A stretch of DNA of 64,000 bases from Streptomyces iranensis. Its GTDB lineage: Bacteria; Actinomycetota; Actinomycetes; Streptomycetales; Streptomycetaceae. Location of the stretch: the NCBI RefSeq assembly GCF_017874715.1, contig NZ_JAGGLR010000003.1, positions 1-64,000 on the forward strand, written 5' to 3'. The notes under the pieces were generated by a model. It saw only the letters and a list, made by a program, of their open reading frames with translations, did not search any database and was not told where the DNA came from. The position numbers were made by a program, and so were the translations under genes. Positions 1 to 7,760 of the stretch are shown here, in pieces (the stretch's first letter is position 1; each line of letters opens with the position of its first letter).

Positions 1-102
1 CCGTCGCCCGTCGCCCGTCGCCCGTCGCCCGTCGCCCGTCGCCCGTCGCCCGTCGCCCGTCGCCCGTCGCCCGTCGCCCGTCGCCCGTCGCCCGTCGCCC
101 GT
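1..102. repeat. Heptanucleotide tandem repeat (CCGTCGC)n
   Basis: Fourteen complete and one partial copy of the 7-bp unit CCGTCGC run without any mismatch from the first base to position 102. The array is cut by the window edge, so its true length is unknown. No frame through it belongs to a recognisable gene. Perfect arrays of this kind arise by slippage and usually vary in length between strains. It lacks the palindromes of a Streptomyces telomere. Confidence 0.97.
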
Positions 103-292
103 AAGCGTCCAGCCTAACGGAATCCGGCGGCCGGACACCGCTGTTTCCGCAGGTCGAGGTAGGTTCGTTCACGTCGTCGGGCGACATGATCCGATCCTAT
201 CGCGCGCTGTTCGAGGGTCGCGGAGAGTGATCCACGCCGCACATTTGGCAAGGGTGGTGTGGCATGCCATGGCCGATCGCGAGGATGGCGGC

Positions 293-748
293 ATGAGTGA
301 CTGGGGAATCGCCCTGATTGCCGCGGGCTCGGCGATCGCGGGCAGCGTTGTAACCGGCTGGTACACCCGCGGCGCCGGGCTCCGGCAGGCCGCCGCGGCA
401 CGGCACGCGGGGGATCGCCAGGCGGACGCGCTACTCGAATCGGTTCGCATGACGCTTCGCGCGGAGTCCGCCAACCGCGAGTTCGCCCTTCGCCGTCAGA
501 TCTACGCGGAGTTCCTCGGAGCCGCAGAGGCGAGGATCCTCACCGAGCGGAACGGCCGGGGCCAAGCCGACGACGACGTTCTGCTGCAACGAGCCTTGAG
601 CGGGGTACTCCTGGAAGGCCCACCCGACGCCGCTGCCGCGGCACAGCACCTCGTCGACTGTCTGCGGCGCCATGAGAGGCCGGACGAACTCAAGCGTGCG
701 AAGCTGGCCTTCGTATCGGTGGCGCAGGAGTGCTGCCGGTCCCGGTGA
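293..748 (+). CDS. Small membrane-anchored protein of unknown function
   Basis: The 151-residue product is not recognised. Residues 3-24 form one hydrophobic segment and could anchor the protein in the membrane. The rest is charged, helical and rich in Arg and Glu, with a probable cytoplasmic or coiled-coil character (residues 45-80). The ATG at 293 is preferred over an in-frame ATG at 227 because GAGGAT lies 6 bases upstream and the membrane segment then sits at the N-terminus. The next gene converges on it, so it appears to be monocistronic. No function can be assigned. Confidence 0.6.
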   Translation: MSDWGIALIAAGSAIAGSVVTGWYTRGAGLRQAAAARHAGDRQADALLESVRMTLRAESANREFALRRQIYAEFLGAAEARILTERNGRGQADDDVLLQRALSGVLLEGPPDAAAAAQHLVDCLRRHERPDELKRAKLAFVSVAQECCRSR

Positions 749-851
749 CCTTCCGTGGACCTGGCTCAGGTGCTGCCCTGCCTGGCTGCGGAATCGGCCG
801 GAACCGTGGCCGCGGCGGACGTGGCTCCCGCTCCCGCAGGCTGGTGAGGGG

Positions 852-1157
852 TTACCAACTGCTCTTGGTCACCCCGGGGAGTTCACCGGCGTGTGCCATC
901 TCGCGCAGCCGGATGCGGGACAGCCCGAAGGCGCGTAGATGGCCGCGGGGGCGGCCGTCGACGGAGTCGCGGTTGCGCACGCGGGTGGCGCTGGCGTCGC
1001 GGGGCTGGCGGCGCAGCTCCCGCTGGGCGTCGAGCCGTTCCCGCGCCGGGGTCCCGGGGCCGGCGATGACCGCCTTCAGCTCGGCGCGGCGCTTGGCGTG
1101 GCGGGCCACGATCACCCGGCGTTTCCCGTTCTTGGCGATCTTGCTCTTCTTGGCCAT
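852..1157 (-). CDS. rpsN: 30S ribosomal protein S14, zinc-free paralogue
   Basis: This 101-residue protein begins [14 protein letters not shown] and ends with the S14 core ([22 protein letters not shown]). That is the long S14 form, which has no CXXC zinc ribbon. It binds 16S rRNA in the head of the small subunit. Its start overlaps the stop of rpmB by one base (TGATG), so the two genes are translationally coupled. Known biology: Streptomyces and mycobacteria express cysteine-free S14 paralogues when zinc is scarce, which releases zinc bound in the normal ribosome. The neighbours (L28, L33, L31, S18, COG0523) fit this role. Confidence 0.95.
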   Translation of the reverse strand: MAKKSKIAKNGKRRVIVARHAKRRAELKAVIAGPGTPARERLDAQRELRRQPRDASATRVRNRDSVDGRPRGHLRAFGLSRIRLREMAHAGELPGVTKSSW

Positions 1158-1393
1158 CAGACCTTTCCTCCCCGGGCGCGGATGCGGGTCACGGCGGCCT
1201 CGATGCCAATGGCGTCGACGGTCTTGATGGCCTTGGCGCTGAGGGTGAGGCGGATGTGACGGCCCTCGCTCGGCAGCCAGTAGCGCTTGCGCTGGACGTT
1301 GGGGTCGAACCGGCGCCTGGTGCGGCGGTGCGAATGCGAGATGTGGTGCCCGAAGCCGGGCCGCCGGCCGGTGAGCTGGCAGTGGGCGGACAT
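1157..1393 (-). CDS. rpmB: 50S ribosomal protein L28, alternative paralogue
   Basis: This 78-residue product starts [29 protein letters not shown] and is a standard-length L28 of the large subunit. Only one cysteine is present (residue 5), so it lacks the cysteine pairs of zinc-binding L28. The ribosome binding site AGGAGG lies just upstream of the ATG. It is the first gene of the minus-strand pair rpmB-rpsN and diverges from rpmG across an 87-bp region carrying a Zur-like site, so zinc-dependent repression is likely. Confidence 0.95.
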   Translation of the reverse strand: MSAHCQLTGRRPGFGHHISHSHRRTRRRFDPNVQRKRYWLPSEGRHIRLTLSAKAIKTVDAIGIEAAVTRIRARGGKV

Positions 1394-1429
1394 GGTTCCT
1401 CCTGGTTCTCGTTTCTCTGAGGAGGCAGC

Positions 1430-1473
1430 ACTGTAGCAGCTAGATGAAAATGAAAACCAACTCCATGTATGCT
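1430..1473. promoter_or_regulatory. Divergent promoter region with Zur-like site
   Basis: TGAAAATGAAAACCA at 1445-1459 matches the first half of the actinobacterial Zur box (TGAAAATGATTTTCA) well and its second half poorly. For rpmG, TATGCT at 1468-1473 is a good -10 element, 17 bases after TGAAAA at 1445-1450. It ends 7 bases before the ATG at 1481, so the rpmG transcript may be leaderless. For the opposite direction TACAGT (1435-1430) can serve as -10. A repressor on the box would cover both -35 regions. Assigning Zur is an inference from gene content plus this partial motif. Confidence 0.55.
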
Positions 1474-1480
1474 GTGGGGC

Positions 1481-1645
1481 ATGACCCGGAACGAACTACG
1501 CCCAATCATCAAGCTGAGGTCCACGGCGGGCACCGGCTACACGTATGTGACCCGTAAGAACCGGCGGAACGATCCCGACCGGCTGACCCTGCGCAAGTAC
1601 GATCCGGTCGCCGGCCGCCATGTCGACTTCTCGGAGGAGCGCTGA
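1481..1645 (+). CDS. rpmG: 50S ribosomal protein L33, alternative paralogue
   Basis: This short gene encodes 54 residues, [20 protein letters not shown] at the start and [16 protein letters not shown] at the end. This is the L33 fold without the usual zinc-binding cysteines (none are present). It is the first gene of a forward operon rpmG-rpmE-COG0523-rpsR, with only 5 bases to the next start. There is no Shine-Dalgarno sequence, and the -10 element ends 7 bases upstream, which fits a leaderless mRNA. Confidence 0.95.
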   Translation: MTRNELRPIIKLRSTAGTGYTYVTRKNRRNDPDRLTLRKYDPVAGRHVDFSEER

Positions 1646-1650
1646 CCGCC

Positions 1651-1908
1651 ATGAAGCCCGGTATCCACCCCGCGTACCGGCCCGTCGTCTTCCGCGACCG
1701 GGCCGCCGACTTCGCCTTCCTCACCCGCTCCACCGCCACCAGCGACCACACCGTCGAGTGGCGGGACGGCAACACCTACCCGGTCATCGACGTCGAGATC
1801 TCCTCGGCGAGCCATCCCTTCTACACCGGCAACCAGCGCGTCGTGGACACCGCCGGCCGCGTCGAGCGGTTCGAGCGGCGCTACGGAGACCGCCGGAGGG
1901 GCCGGTGA
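1651..1908 (+). CDS. rpmE: 50S ribosomal protein L31 type B
   Basis: The 85-residue product ([16 protein letters not shown] at the start, [11 protein letters not shown] in the middle) is the type B form of L31. It lacks the N-terminal CXXC pair of zinc-binding type A L31. Type B L31 replaces type A during zinc limitation. GGAGGAGC lies upstream of the ATG, inside the end of rpmG. Its stop overlaps the GTG of the next gene in a GTGA junction, so the COG0523 gene is coupled to it. Confidence 0.96.
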   Translation: MKPGIHPAYRPVVFRDRAADFAFLTRSTATSDHTVEWRDGNTYPVIDVEISSASHPFYTGNQRVVDTAGRVERFERRYGDRRRGR

Positions 1909-3071
1909 CCGCGGGCGGGAACCGGCTGGCCGTGGCGGTCGTGGGCGGACTGCACGCCGACGCCCGCCGCGCCGCCGTCGAGGAGATCCTGCGCACGGTG
2001 CCCGGCTCCGTGGCGCTGCACCACGATCTGTCCGCCGCCACCGACCGCGCCGTGCGCCGCACCGTGCGCGATGCCTCCGGGCCGCTCGGCGAGGGCGAGG
2101 CGCCGCTGGTGAACGACTGCGCGTGCTGTGCGCTGCGCGAGGACATGGTCCCGGAACTGCTGCGCCTGGCCATGGGCGGTGGGCACCGGCTCGCCGTCGT
2201 CGAGCTGTGGGACTCGGTCGAGCCCCAGGCCATGGCCGCCGTCATCGCGGCCGAGGGCGCGCCGCTGGAGCTGACCGGGGTGGCCACCGCGGTCGATCCC
2301 GCCCTGATGGTGCCCTACCTGTCCAACGGCGACGACCTGGCCGACGTCGGTCTCGCCGCGGCCCCGGCCGATCGGCGCACGGTTGCCGACACCTTCGCCC
2401 GGCAGCTGGAGTACCCCACCGTGCTCGCCGTCGCCGAGGACACCACATGTGAGGAGCCCGCTGACGACGGCGATCAGGCGTTGCTCACCCAACTCACCCC
2501 GGGCGCAGGTCGGGTGCGGCTCGGCGAGGGGGCCCTGGGGCCCGCCCTGCTCCAGGGCTTCGATGTAGAGGCGGCGGCCGTCCGTCAGCATCCGGCGTGT
2601 GCGCTGCTGCCCCAGGACAGTGACGATCACGGGGTGAGCACCCTTGTCTGGCGCCGCGAACGCCCCTTTCACCCGGGCCGGCTTCATACCGCGCTGGAGG
2701 ATCTGACCTGCGCCGCGGCCCGTAGCCGGGGCCGCTTCTGGCTGGCGGACCGGCCCGACACCCTGCTGTCGTGGGACGCGGCGGGCGGGGCGCTGTGCGT
2801 GGAGTCGGCCGGGCCGTGGCTGGCCGCGCTGCCGGACGCCGCCTGGGAGCTGGTCCCGGCCGAGCGGCGGGTCGCCGCCGCGCTCGACTGGCACCCCGGC
2901 CACGGCGACCGCTGTCAGCACCTCACCTTCACCTCACCCCGCCTCGACCGCGACAACGTGCTCGCCCTGCTCGACTCCTGCCTGCTCACCGACGCCGAGT
3001 ACGCGGCCGGGCCGGGCGGCTGGAAGCACCTCTCCCATGCCTTCGACGAACTGCTCGATCCCGCGGCGTGA
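1905..3071 (+). CDS. COG0523 (CobW-like) metal-handling protein, degenerate P-loop
   Basis: The 388-residue protein carries the COG0523 metal site CACC (within [12 protein letters not shown], about residue 70) followed by [12 protein letters not shown], and a C-terminal CobW_C-like half ([15 protein letters not shown] near residue 250). COG0523 proteins are usually G3E GTPases that deliver zinc. Here the N-terminus reads [20 protein letters not shown], and no GXXXXGK[ST] loop is visible, so GTP binding may be lost. The GTG at 1905 is chosen because it overlaps the L31 stop by 4 bp and because residues upstream of it are only the out-of-frame reading of L31. Its position among zinc-free ribosomal proteins supports a role in zinc limitation. 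Confidence 0.85.
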   Translation: MTAGGNRLAVAVVGGLHADARRAAVEEILRTVPGSVALHHDLSAATDRAVRRTVRDASGPLGEGEAPLVNDCACCALREDMVPELLRLAMGGGHRLAVVELWDSVEPQAMAAVIAAEGAPLELTGVATAVDPALMVPYLSNGDDLADVGLAAAPADRRTVADTFARQLEYPTVLAVAEDTTCEEPADDGDQALLTQLTPGAGRVRLGEGALGPALLQGFDVEAAAVRQHPACALLPQDSDDHGVSTLVWRRERPFHPGRLHTALEDLTCAAARSRGRFWLADRPDTLLSWDAAGGALCVESAGPWLAALPDAAWELVPAERRVAAALDWHPGHGDRCQHLTFTSPRLDRDNVLALLDSCLLTDAEYAAGPGGWKHLSHAFDELLDPAA

Positions 3072-3107
3072 AGCGCGGGTCGAGCCCCGTACAGAACAGG
3101 ACACACC

Positions 3108-3350
3108 ATGTCTCGACGTATCGGCACCAAGCGCCAGGACGTCAAGCGCCGCCGCGTCAACCCCCTCGATGCCGCCGGCATCACCTACGTCGACTACAAG
3201 GACACCGACATGCTGCGGAAGTTCATCTCCGACCGGGGAAAGATCCGCAGCCGCCGGGTCACCCATGTGACGCGACAGCAGCAGCGCCGGATCGCCCGCG
3301 CCATCAAGAACGCCCGCGAAGTGGCCCTGCTGCCCTACGGCTCCCGATAG
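3108..3350 (+). CDS. rpsR: 30S ribosomal protein S18, alternative paralogue
   Basis: This 80-residue product has the S18 core, [20 protein letters not shown] followed by the C-terminal RNA-binding helix and the family ending ALLPYGSR. No cysteine is present, whereas zinc-binding S18 forms have conserved ones. It is the last gene of the forward operon, 36 bp after the COG0523 gene. A 3-prime fragment of another S18 gene lies in this window at about 49311-49399. Confidence 0.96.
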   Translation: MSRRIGTKRQDVKRRRVNPLDAAGITYVDYKDTDMLRKFISDRGKIRSRRVTHVTRQQQRRIARAIKNAREVALLPYGSR

Positions 3351-3496
3351 CCCCTCCGCGCCGCCCGCGACCCTCCTGCCGACCCCGGTCGGGAGACGCG
3401 GTGGCGCGGCGCCAAAGTGCCCCGCCTGCCCCAGATTCTCCCCGGGGTTGTCGCGGCGGATTCCCCGGCTTGTGGGGGTCCGGAATCGATCGTGGA

Positions 3497-3523
3497 TTGC
3501 AAGGTCAGTAAGTCGGATAGCCT
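3497..3523 (+). promoter_or_regulatory. Possible leaderless promoter of the HipA-like kinase gene
   Basis: TTGCAA at 3497-3502 and TAGCCT at 3518-3523 resemble -35 and -10 elements, though the 15-base spacing is short. TAGCCT ends 6 bases before the ATG at 3530, and no Shine-Dalgarno sequence is visible, which suggests a leaderless transcript. Confidence 0.35.
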
Positions 3524-3529
3524 GGGAAA

Positions 3530-4354
3530 ATGTTGACCGAAGTCACCGCGATCCGGTATGTCACGCCCTTGCGTGAGGGCGGATCGCTGCCGGGCATCGT
3601 CGAGGCCGACGATCTGGGCACCTACGTCATGAAGTTCACCGGCGCCGGGCAGGGCCGCAAGACCCTCGTCGCCGAGGTCGTCTGCGGTCAGCTGGGCCGC
3701 CGGCTGGGGCTTCGGGTGCCGGATCTGGTGCGGATCCAGCTGGACCCGGTAATCGGTCTGAGCGAACCGGACCAGGAGGTGCAGGAGCTGCTCAAGGCCA
3801 GTGGCGGGCTCAACCTCGGCATGGACTACCTCCCCGGGTCGCTCGGCTTCGATCCGCTCGCCTTCGAGGTGGGCGCGGAGGAGGCCGGGCGGGTCGTGTG
3901 GTTCGACGCGCTCATCGGCAATGTGGACCGCTCCTGGCGCAACCCCAACATGCTGGTCTGGCACGGGCGGCTGTGGCTCATCGACCACGGCGCCACGATG
4001 ATCTGGCACCACGGCTGGCGCGGGCTGGACAAGGCCGCCACCAAGCCGTACGACGCCTCCGACCACGTCCTCGCGCCGTTCGCACCGGACATCGCCGCGG
4101 CGGGCCGGGCCCTCGCGCCGCGGATCACCGAGGAGCTGCTCACCGAGGTGGTGGCGGACGTCCCCGACGAATGGCTGACCGACGAGCCGGGCTTCGACGG
4201 CCCGGACGCGGTGCGCCGCGCCTATGTCGAGGTGCTGCTGGAGCGGGCGGCCACGGTGGGGACGAGGATCACGCTCGCGGAGCGCGCTGGTGAGGGGCCG
4301 TCCAAGGCCCCCGAGTGGCTGCGGGTGTGGGTCGACGGAAAGGCGTCGCGGTGA
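3530..4354 (+). CDS. HipA-like protein kinase, compact form
   Basis: The 274-residue protein has the catalytic signature of HipA-family Ser/Thr kinases: N-V-D-R-S-W-R-N-P-N near residues 127-136 and the metal-binding IDHGA near residues 148-152. It is much shorter than the roughly 440-residue HipA toxins and seems to lack the N-terminal subdomain and the usual HipB antitoxin neighbour. Its stop overlaps the GTG of a DUF3037 gene (GTGA), so the two are co-translated. The substrate is unknown. HipA itself phosphorylates glutamyl-tRNA synthetase, but that cannot be carried over to this compact form. Confidence 0.8.
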   Translation: MLTEVTAIRYVTPLREGGSLPGIVEADDLGTYVMKFTGAGQGRKTLVAEVVCGQLGRRLGLRVPDLVRIQLDPVIGLSEPDQEVQELLKASGGLNLGMDYLPGSLGFDPLAFEVGAEEAGRVVWFDALIGNVDRSWRNPNMLVWHGRLWLIDHGATMIWHHGWRGLDKAATKPYDASDHVLAPFAPDIAAAGRALAPRITEELLTEVVADVPDEWLTDEPGFDGPDAVRRAYVEVLLERAATVGTRITLAERAGEGPSKAPEWLRVWVDGKASR

Positions 4355-4746
4355 GCGGGTTCCACAATGGCCGGGATGTCTTCGAATACGCCGTACTGCG
4401 GGTCGTCCCCCGGGTCGAGCGGGGTGAGCAGATCAACGCGGGCGTGGTCGTCTACTGCCGCGCCACCTCCTTCGTGGCGGCCCGGATCCATCTGGACGAG
4501 GACCGGCTGCGCGCCCTGGACCCCTCGGCGGACGTGCCCGCGGTACGGGCCGCGCTGCGTGCGGTCGAGTGTGTCTGCGGCGGGGGAGAGCGGGCCGGTC
4601 AGGCGGCCGGGGAGGACGCGGGACGGCGCTTCCGCTGGCTTGTGGCGCCGCGCTCCACGGTCGTCCAGCCGGGGCCGGTGCACACGGGTCTGACGGCGGA
4701 CGCGGAGGCGGAGGTCGAGCGGTTGCTCGACCTGCTGGTGCGGTGA
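4351..4746 (+). CDS. DUF3037 family protein
   Basis: The 131-residue protein begins FEYAVLRVVPRVERGEQINAG after a short leader, which is the hallmark of DUF3037, a family without a known biochemical function. It carries single cysteines at about residues 36, 73 and 75. The GTG start overlaps the kinase stop by 4 bp. The tight coupling suggests a partner or substrate of the kinase, but nothing in the sequence proves an antitoxin role. Confidence 0.8.
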   Translation: MSGFHNGRDVFEYAVLRVVPRVERGEQINAGVVVYCRATSFVAARIHLDEDRLRALDPSADVPAVRAALRAVECVCGGGERAGQAAGEDAGRRFRWLVAPRSTVVQPGPVHTGLTADAEAEVERLLDLLVR

Positions 4747-4795
4747 CGCATCGGCTCAAAGCACGCGGAGGTGAGCGAGCACATACGGGCGGTCG

Positions 4796-4824
4796 TTGAC
4801 AGGCGGTGGCGGGCCTCATAGCGT
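4796..4824 (+). promoter_or_regulatory. Promoter of the SDR operon
   Basis: A perfect -35 TTGACA (4796-4801) is followed after 17 bases by TAGCGT (4819-4824), a good -10 for the main sigma factor of Streptomyces. Transcription would start near 4831, leaving a leader of about 75 bases before the first SDR gene. Confidence 0.6.
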
Positions 4825-4905
4825 CTCGTGCGCAGGAGAGACTAAGCGGTTGCTCACTCCCGGGACCGGGACGGTGAGCCGCCATCGATGCGAGGGAGAA
4901 CCCGC

Positions 4906-5667
4906 ATGTCCACCACCGAGCAGCGCGTTGCCATCGTGACGGGAGCGGCCCGTGGCATCGGCGCGGCGACCGCCGTGCGTCTGGCCGAGGAGGGCCGCGT
5001 CGTCGCCGTGCTCGACCTCGACGAGGGGGCCTGTGCGGCCACCGTGGAGAAGATCACCGAGGCGGGCGGCAAGGCCATCGCCGTGGGCTGCGATGTGTCG
5101 GACGCCGAGCAGGTCGAGGCCGCCGTCGCGCGTGTCGCCGAGGAGCTCGGCGCGCCGACGATCCTCGTCAACAACGCGGGTGTGCTCCGCGACAATCTGC
5201 TGTTCAAGATGAGCGAGTCCGACTGGGACACGGTGCTGAACGTGCATCTGCGGGGCGCCTTCCTGATGTCGCGCGCCTGCCAGAAGCACATGGTGGACGC
5301 GGGCTTCGGCCGGATCGTCAACCTCTCCAGCAGCTCGGCGCTGGGCAACCGCGGCCAGGTCAACTACGCCGCGGCCAAGGCGGGCATGCAGGGCTTCACC
5401 AAGACCCTCGCCATCGAACTCGGCAAGTTCGGCGTCACCGCCAACGCCGTGGCGCCCGGTTTCATCGCCACCGACATGACCGCCGCGACCGCCGAGCGCG
5501 TCGGCATGGGCTTCGAGGACTTCCAGAAGGCGGCCGCGAGCCAGATCCCGGTGCAGCGCGTAGGGGAGCCCGCCGACATCGCCAACGCGATCGCCTTCTT
5601 CACCGGCGAGGCGGCCGGTTTCGTCTCCGGCCAGGTCATGTACGTGGCCGGCGGCCCGCTCAACTGA
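4906..5667 (+). CDS. fabG: 3-oxoacyl-ACP reductase-type SDR
   Basis: This 253-residue short-chain dehydrogenase has the NADP-binding TGAARGIG (residues 11-18), NNAG (about 91-94), the catalytic Ser in LSSSSALG and the YAAAK motif (YXXXK, about residues 155-159). It closely follows FabG, including the conserved C-terminal GQVMYVAGGP. It would reduce 3-oxoacyl thioesters, but catabolic SDRs look similar. The ATG at 4906 is used because the family N-terminus begins there and GAGGGAGA lies upstream. The next SDR starts 18 bp downstream. Whether this copy serves fatty acid synthesis cannot be told, since no other fab genes are nearby. Confidence 0.8.
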   Translation: MSTTEQRVAIVTGAARGIGAATAVRLAEEGRVVAVLDLDEGACAATVEKITEAGGKAIAVGCDVSDAEQVEAAVARVAEELGAPTILVNNAGVLRDNLLFKMSESDWDTVLNVHLRGAFLMSRACQKHMVDAGFGRIVNLSSSSALGNRGQVNYAAAKAGMQGFTKTLAIELGKFGVTANAVAPGFIATDMTAATAERVGMGFEDFQKAAASQIPVQRVGEPADIANAIAFFTGEAAGFVSGQVMYVAGGPLN

Positions 5668-5685
5668 TCAGGAGTCACGCAGCAC

Positions 5686-6447
5686 ATGACCGCGCAGATA
5701 CAGGACAGCGGCAGGGCCGCGCTCATCACCGGGGCGAGCCGGGGGATCGGCTACGCCATCGCCGAGGCGATGGTGGCCCGTGGCGACAAGGTGTGCATCA
5801 CCGGACGCAACGAGGACGCGCTGAAGGAGGCCGTGGAACGGCTCGGGACCGACCGCGCGATCTACGCCGCCGGGAAGGCCCATGACCAGGCGCACCAGGC
5901 GGCCGCCGTCGAGCGGACGATGGAGGCGTTCGGCCGGGTCGACCACCTGGTGAACAACGCCGGCACCAACCCGGTCTACTCGCCCATCGCCGATCTCGAC
6001 CTCGATGTGATCCGTAAGGTCTTCGAGACCAATGTCGTCTCGGCGCTGGGCTTCGCCCAGCGGACCTGGAAGGCCTGGCAGCAGGAGAACGGCGGCACGA
6101 TCGTCAACATCGCCTCGCTCGCCGGGATGTCGTCCTCGCCGTTCATCGCGGCGTACGGCGTCAGCAAGGCCGCCATGATCAACCTCACGGTGCAGCTCGC
6201 CCAGGAGTTCGCCCCGCGGGTGCGGGTCAACGCCATCTCCCCGGCGGTGGTGAAGACCAAGTTCGCCACCGCCCTGTACGAGGGGCGGGAGGACGAGGCC
6301 GCGGCGGCCTATCCGCTGAAGCGGCTCGGCGTGCCGGAGGACATCGGGGGCGCGGCCGCGTTCCTCACCTCCGACCAGTCGGCGTGGGTCACCGGCCAGA
6401 CGCTCGTGGTGGACGGCGGCATCCTCCTGGGCGCCGGGCTCGGCTGA
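5686..6447 (+). CDS. SDR family oxidoreductase
   Basis: This is a second classical short-chain dehydrogenase of 253 residues. It shows the cofactor motif TGASRGIG, NNAGTNP, the catalytic Ser in IASLAGM and Tyr/Lys in YGVSK. It ends GQTLVVDGGILLG. It follows the fabG-like gene in the same operon with a ribosome binding site (AGGAG) in the 18-bp gap. The substrate is unknown. The pair may act in turn on related keto or hydroxy compounds. The operon seems to stop here, as the next gene has its own spacing of 117 bp. Confidence 0.85.
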   Translation: MTAQIQDSGRAALITGASRGIGYAIAEAMVARGDKVCITGRNEDALKEAVERLGTDRAIYAAGKAHDQAHQAAAVERTMEAFGRVDHLVNNAGTNPVYSPIADLDLDVIRKVFETNVVSALGFAQRTWKAWQQENGGTIVNIASLAGMSSSPFIAAYGVSKAAMINLTVQLAQEFAPRVRVNAISPAVVKTKFATALYEGREDEAAAAYPLKRLGVPEDIGGAAAFLTSDQSAWVTGQTLVVDGGILLGAGLG

Positions 6448-6564
6448 CCGGCGCCCGGCCCGGCCCCGCGCCGCTGAGGCGGTCCGGGTGCGTGTGAGGC
6501 GTTGTCAGTGGCCGACGGTAGGTTCTGTGCCGGTAAGACGGAACACCGACCGGAGGTTGAAGAC

Positions 6565-7245
6565 GTGCCCTATGTGCTGCCCGAGTCCTGGCGCGGGGTC
6601 CTCGGCGAGGAGCTGGAGAAGCCCTATTTCAAGGAGCTCACCGAGTTCGTCGAGGAGGAGCGGGCCGAGGGGCCGGTGTACCCGCCGCGCGAGGAGGTGT
6701 TCGCCGCCCTGGAGGCCACGCCGTTCGACCAGGTGAAGGTGCTGGTCCTCGGGCAGGACCCGTACCACGGCGAGGGCCAGGGCCACGGTCTGTGCTTCTC
6801 GGTGCGGCCGGGCGTCAAAACCCCGCCGTCGCTGCGGAACATCTTCAAGGAGATGAAGGAGGAGCTCGGCCACCCGGTGCCCGACAACGGCTATCTGATG
6901 CCCTGGGCCGAGCAGGGTGTGCTGCTGCTCAACGCGGTGCTGACGGTCCGGGGCGGCGAGGCCAACTCCCACAAGAGCAAGGGATGGGAGAAGTTCACCG
7001 ACGCGGTGATCAGCGCGGTGGCCTCGCGCCCCGATCCGGCCGTCTTCGTGCTCTGGGGGAACTACGCCCAGAAGAAGCTGCCGCTCATCGACGCGTCGCG
7101 GCACGCGGTGGTGAAGGGGGCGCACCCGTCCCCGCTGTCCGCGAAGAAGTTCTTCGGGTCGCGCCCCTTCACCCAGATCGACGAGGCGGTCAAGGCCCAG
7201 GGCCACACCCCGATCGACTGGCGGATCCCGGACCTCGGCGCCTGA
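6565..7245 (+). CDS. ung: Uracil-DNA glycosylase, family 1
   Basis: The 226-residue enzyme removes uracil from DNA as the first step of base excision repair. The water-activating motif GQDPYHG (catalytic Asp65) and the DNA-intercalation motif HPSPLS (His187) are both intact. GTG at 6565 is chosen because CGGAGGT lies 7 bases upstream and because homologues begin near LPESWRGVLG. A longer frame from 6502 has no ribosome binding site. It stands alone between the SDR pair and a convergent DUF3224 gene. Confidence 0.95.
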   Translation: MPYVLPESWRGVLGEELEKPYFKELTEFVEEERAEGPVYPPREEVFAALEATPFDQVKVLVLGQDPYHGEGQGHGLCFSVRPGVKTPPSLRNIFKEMKEELGHPVPDNGYLMPWAEQGVLLLNAVLTVRGGEANSHKSKGWEKFTDAVISAVASRPDPAVFVLWGNYAQKKLPLIDASRHAVVKGAHPSPLSAKKFFGSRPFTQIDEAVKAQGHTPIDWRIPDLGA

Positions 7246-7251
7246 CCGGGG

Positions 7252-7674
7252 CTAGAGCGTGTAGTCGAAGCTGTAGGGGATCTCGGACTCCCCCTGGACG
7301 GCGGAGAAGGTGCCCGATCCGGTGAGCCCGGTCAGCTCGCCGGTGCCGGATCCGGGCACCACCTCGAAGGCGCAGCGGACGGTGGCGTCCTCGCCCCAGC
7401 TGCCGTGCTGCACCACGACGAAGCTGCCCGCGCGCCCGTCGAGGGTGCCGGTCAGCAGCTCGTAGCCGCAGCAGACGCCGGTCTTGTCGGACAGATAGGT
7501 GATGGCGTACTGACAGCTGGTCCGCGGTGCCTCGATGCCGCCCGAGAAGGCGTTCGTGACCACGGCACGGGCCAGCTTGGCGCCGCCCTCGCCGCCCCCG
7601 CCGCCCTCGGTCTCATCGAGGACGGTCTCCTGCCAGTCGGCGTAGGTGAAGTGGCCGGTGGTGTGCGTGGTCAT
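7252..7674 (-). CDS. DUF3224 domain protein
   Basis: The 140-residue protein matches DUF3224 in layout: an N-terminal strand, GGIEAPRTSCQYAITY, then SFVVVQHGSW and a C-terminal GSGTFSAVQGESEIPYSFDYTL. The family is a small beta-barrel of unknown biochemical role that is often regulated by its neighbour. The ATG at 7674 is used. Codons upstream of it run into the inverted repeat at 7721-7755. It diverges from a WYL regulator across that repeat, so it is the likely target of the regulator. Confidence 0.8.
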   Translation of the reverse strand: MTTHTTGHFTYADWQETVLDETEGGGGGEGGAKLARAVVTNAFSGGIEAPRTSCQYAITYLSDKTGVCCGYELLTGTLDGRAGSFVVVQHGSWGEDATVRCAFEVVPGSGTGELTGLTGSGTFSAVQGESEIPYSFDYTL

Positions 7675-7720
7675 GGTTGGTCCTTTCCAGGGCCGGGATC
7701 GGCTGCGAACGCCACTCTGG

Positions 7721-7755
7721 CCGCCGTACCTGACACCTTCTGTCAGGTACGGCGG
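7721..7755. promoter_or_regulatory. Perfect 15-bp inverted repeat, probable operator of the WYL regulator
   Basis: CCGCCGTACCTGACA (7721-7735) and its exact reverse complement (7741-7755) flank the 5-bp spacer CCTTC. The repeat lies between the divergent DUF3224 and WYL genes and ends 5 bases before the regulator start. It can act as a dimer binding site controlling both genes. The TGACA inner half-sites resemble operators of YafY-like regulators. Confidence 0.8.
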
Positions 7756-7760
7756 CGACA

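Noticed and set aside
1..102. Heptamer array as a chromosome telomere
   Set aside because: Streptomyces telomeres consist of palindromes that form hairpins, not short direct repeats, and ordinary genes follow at once.
3379..3392. CCGACC-CC-GGTCGG hairpin after rpsR as a terminator
   Set aside because: The loop would be too short unless the stem shrinks to five pairs, and no T-run follows.
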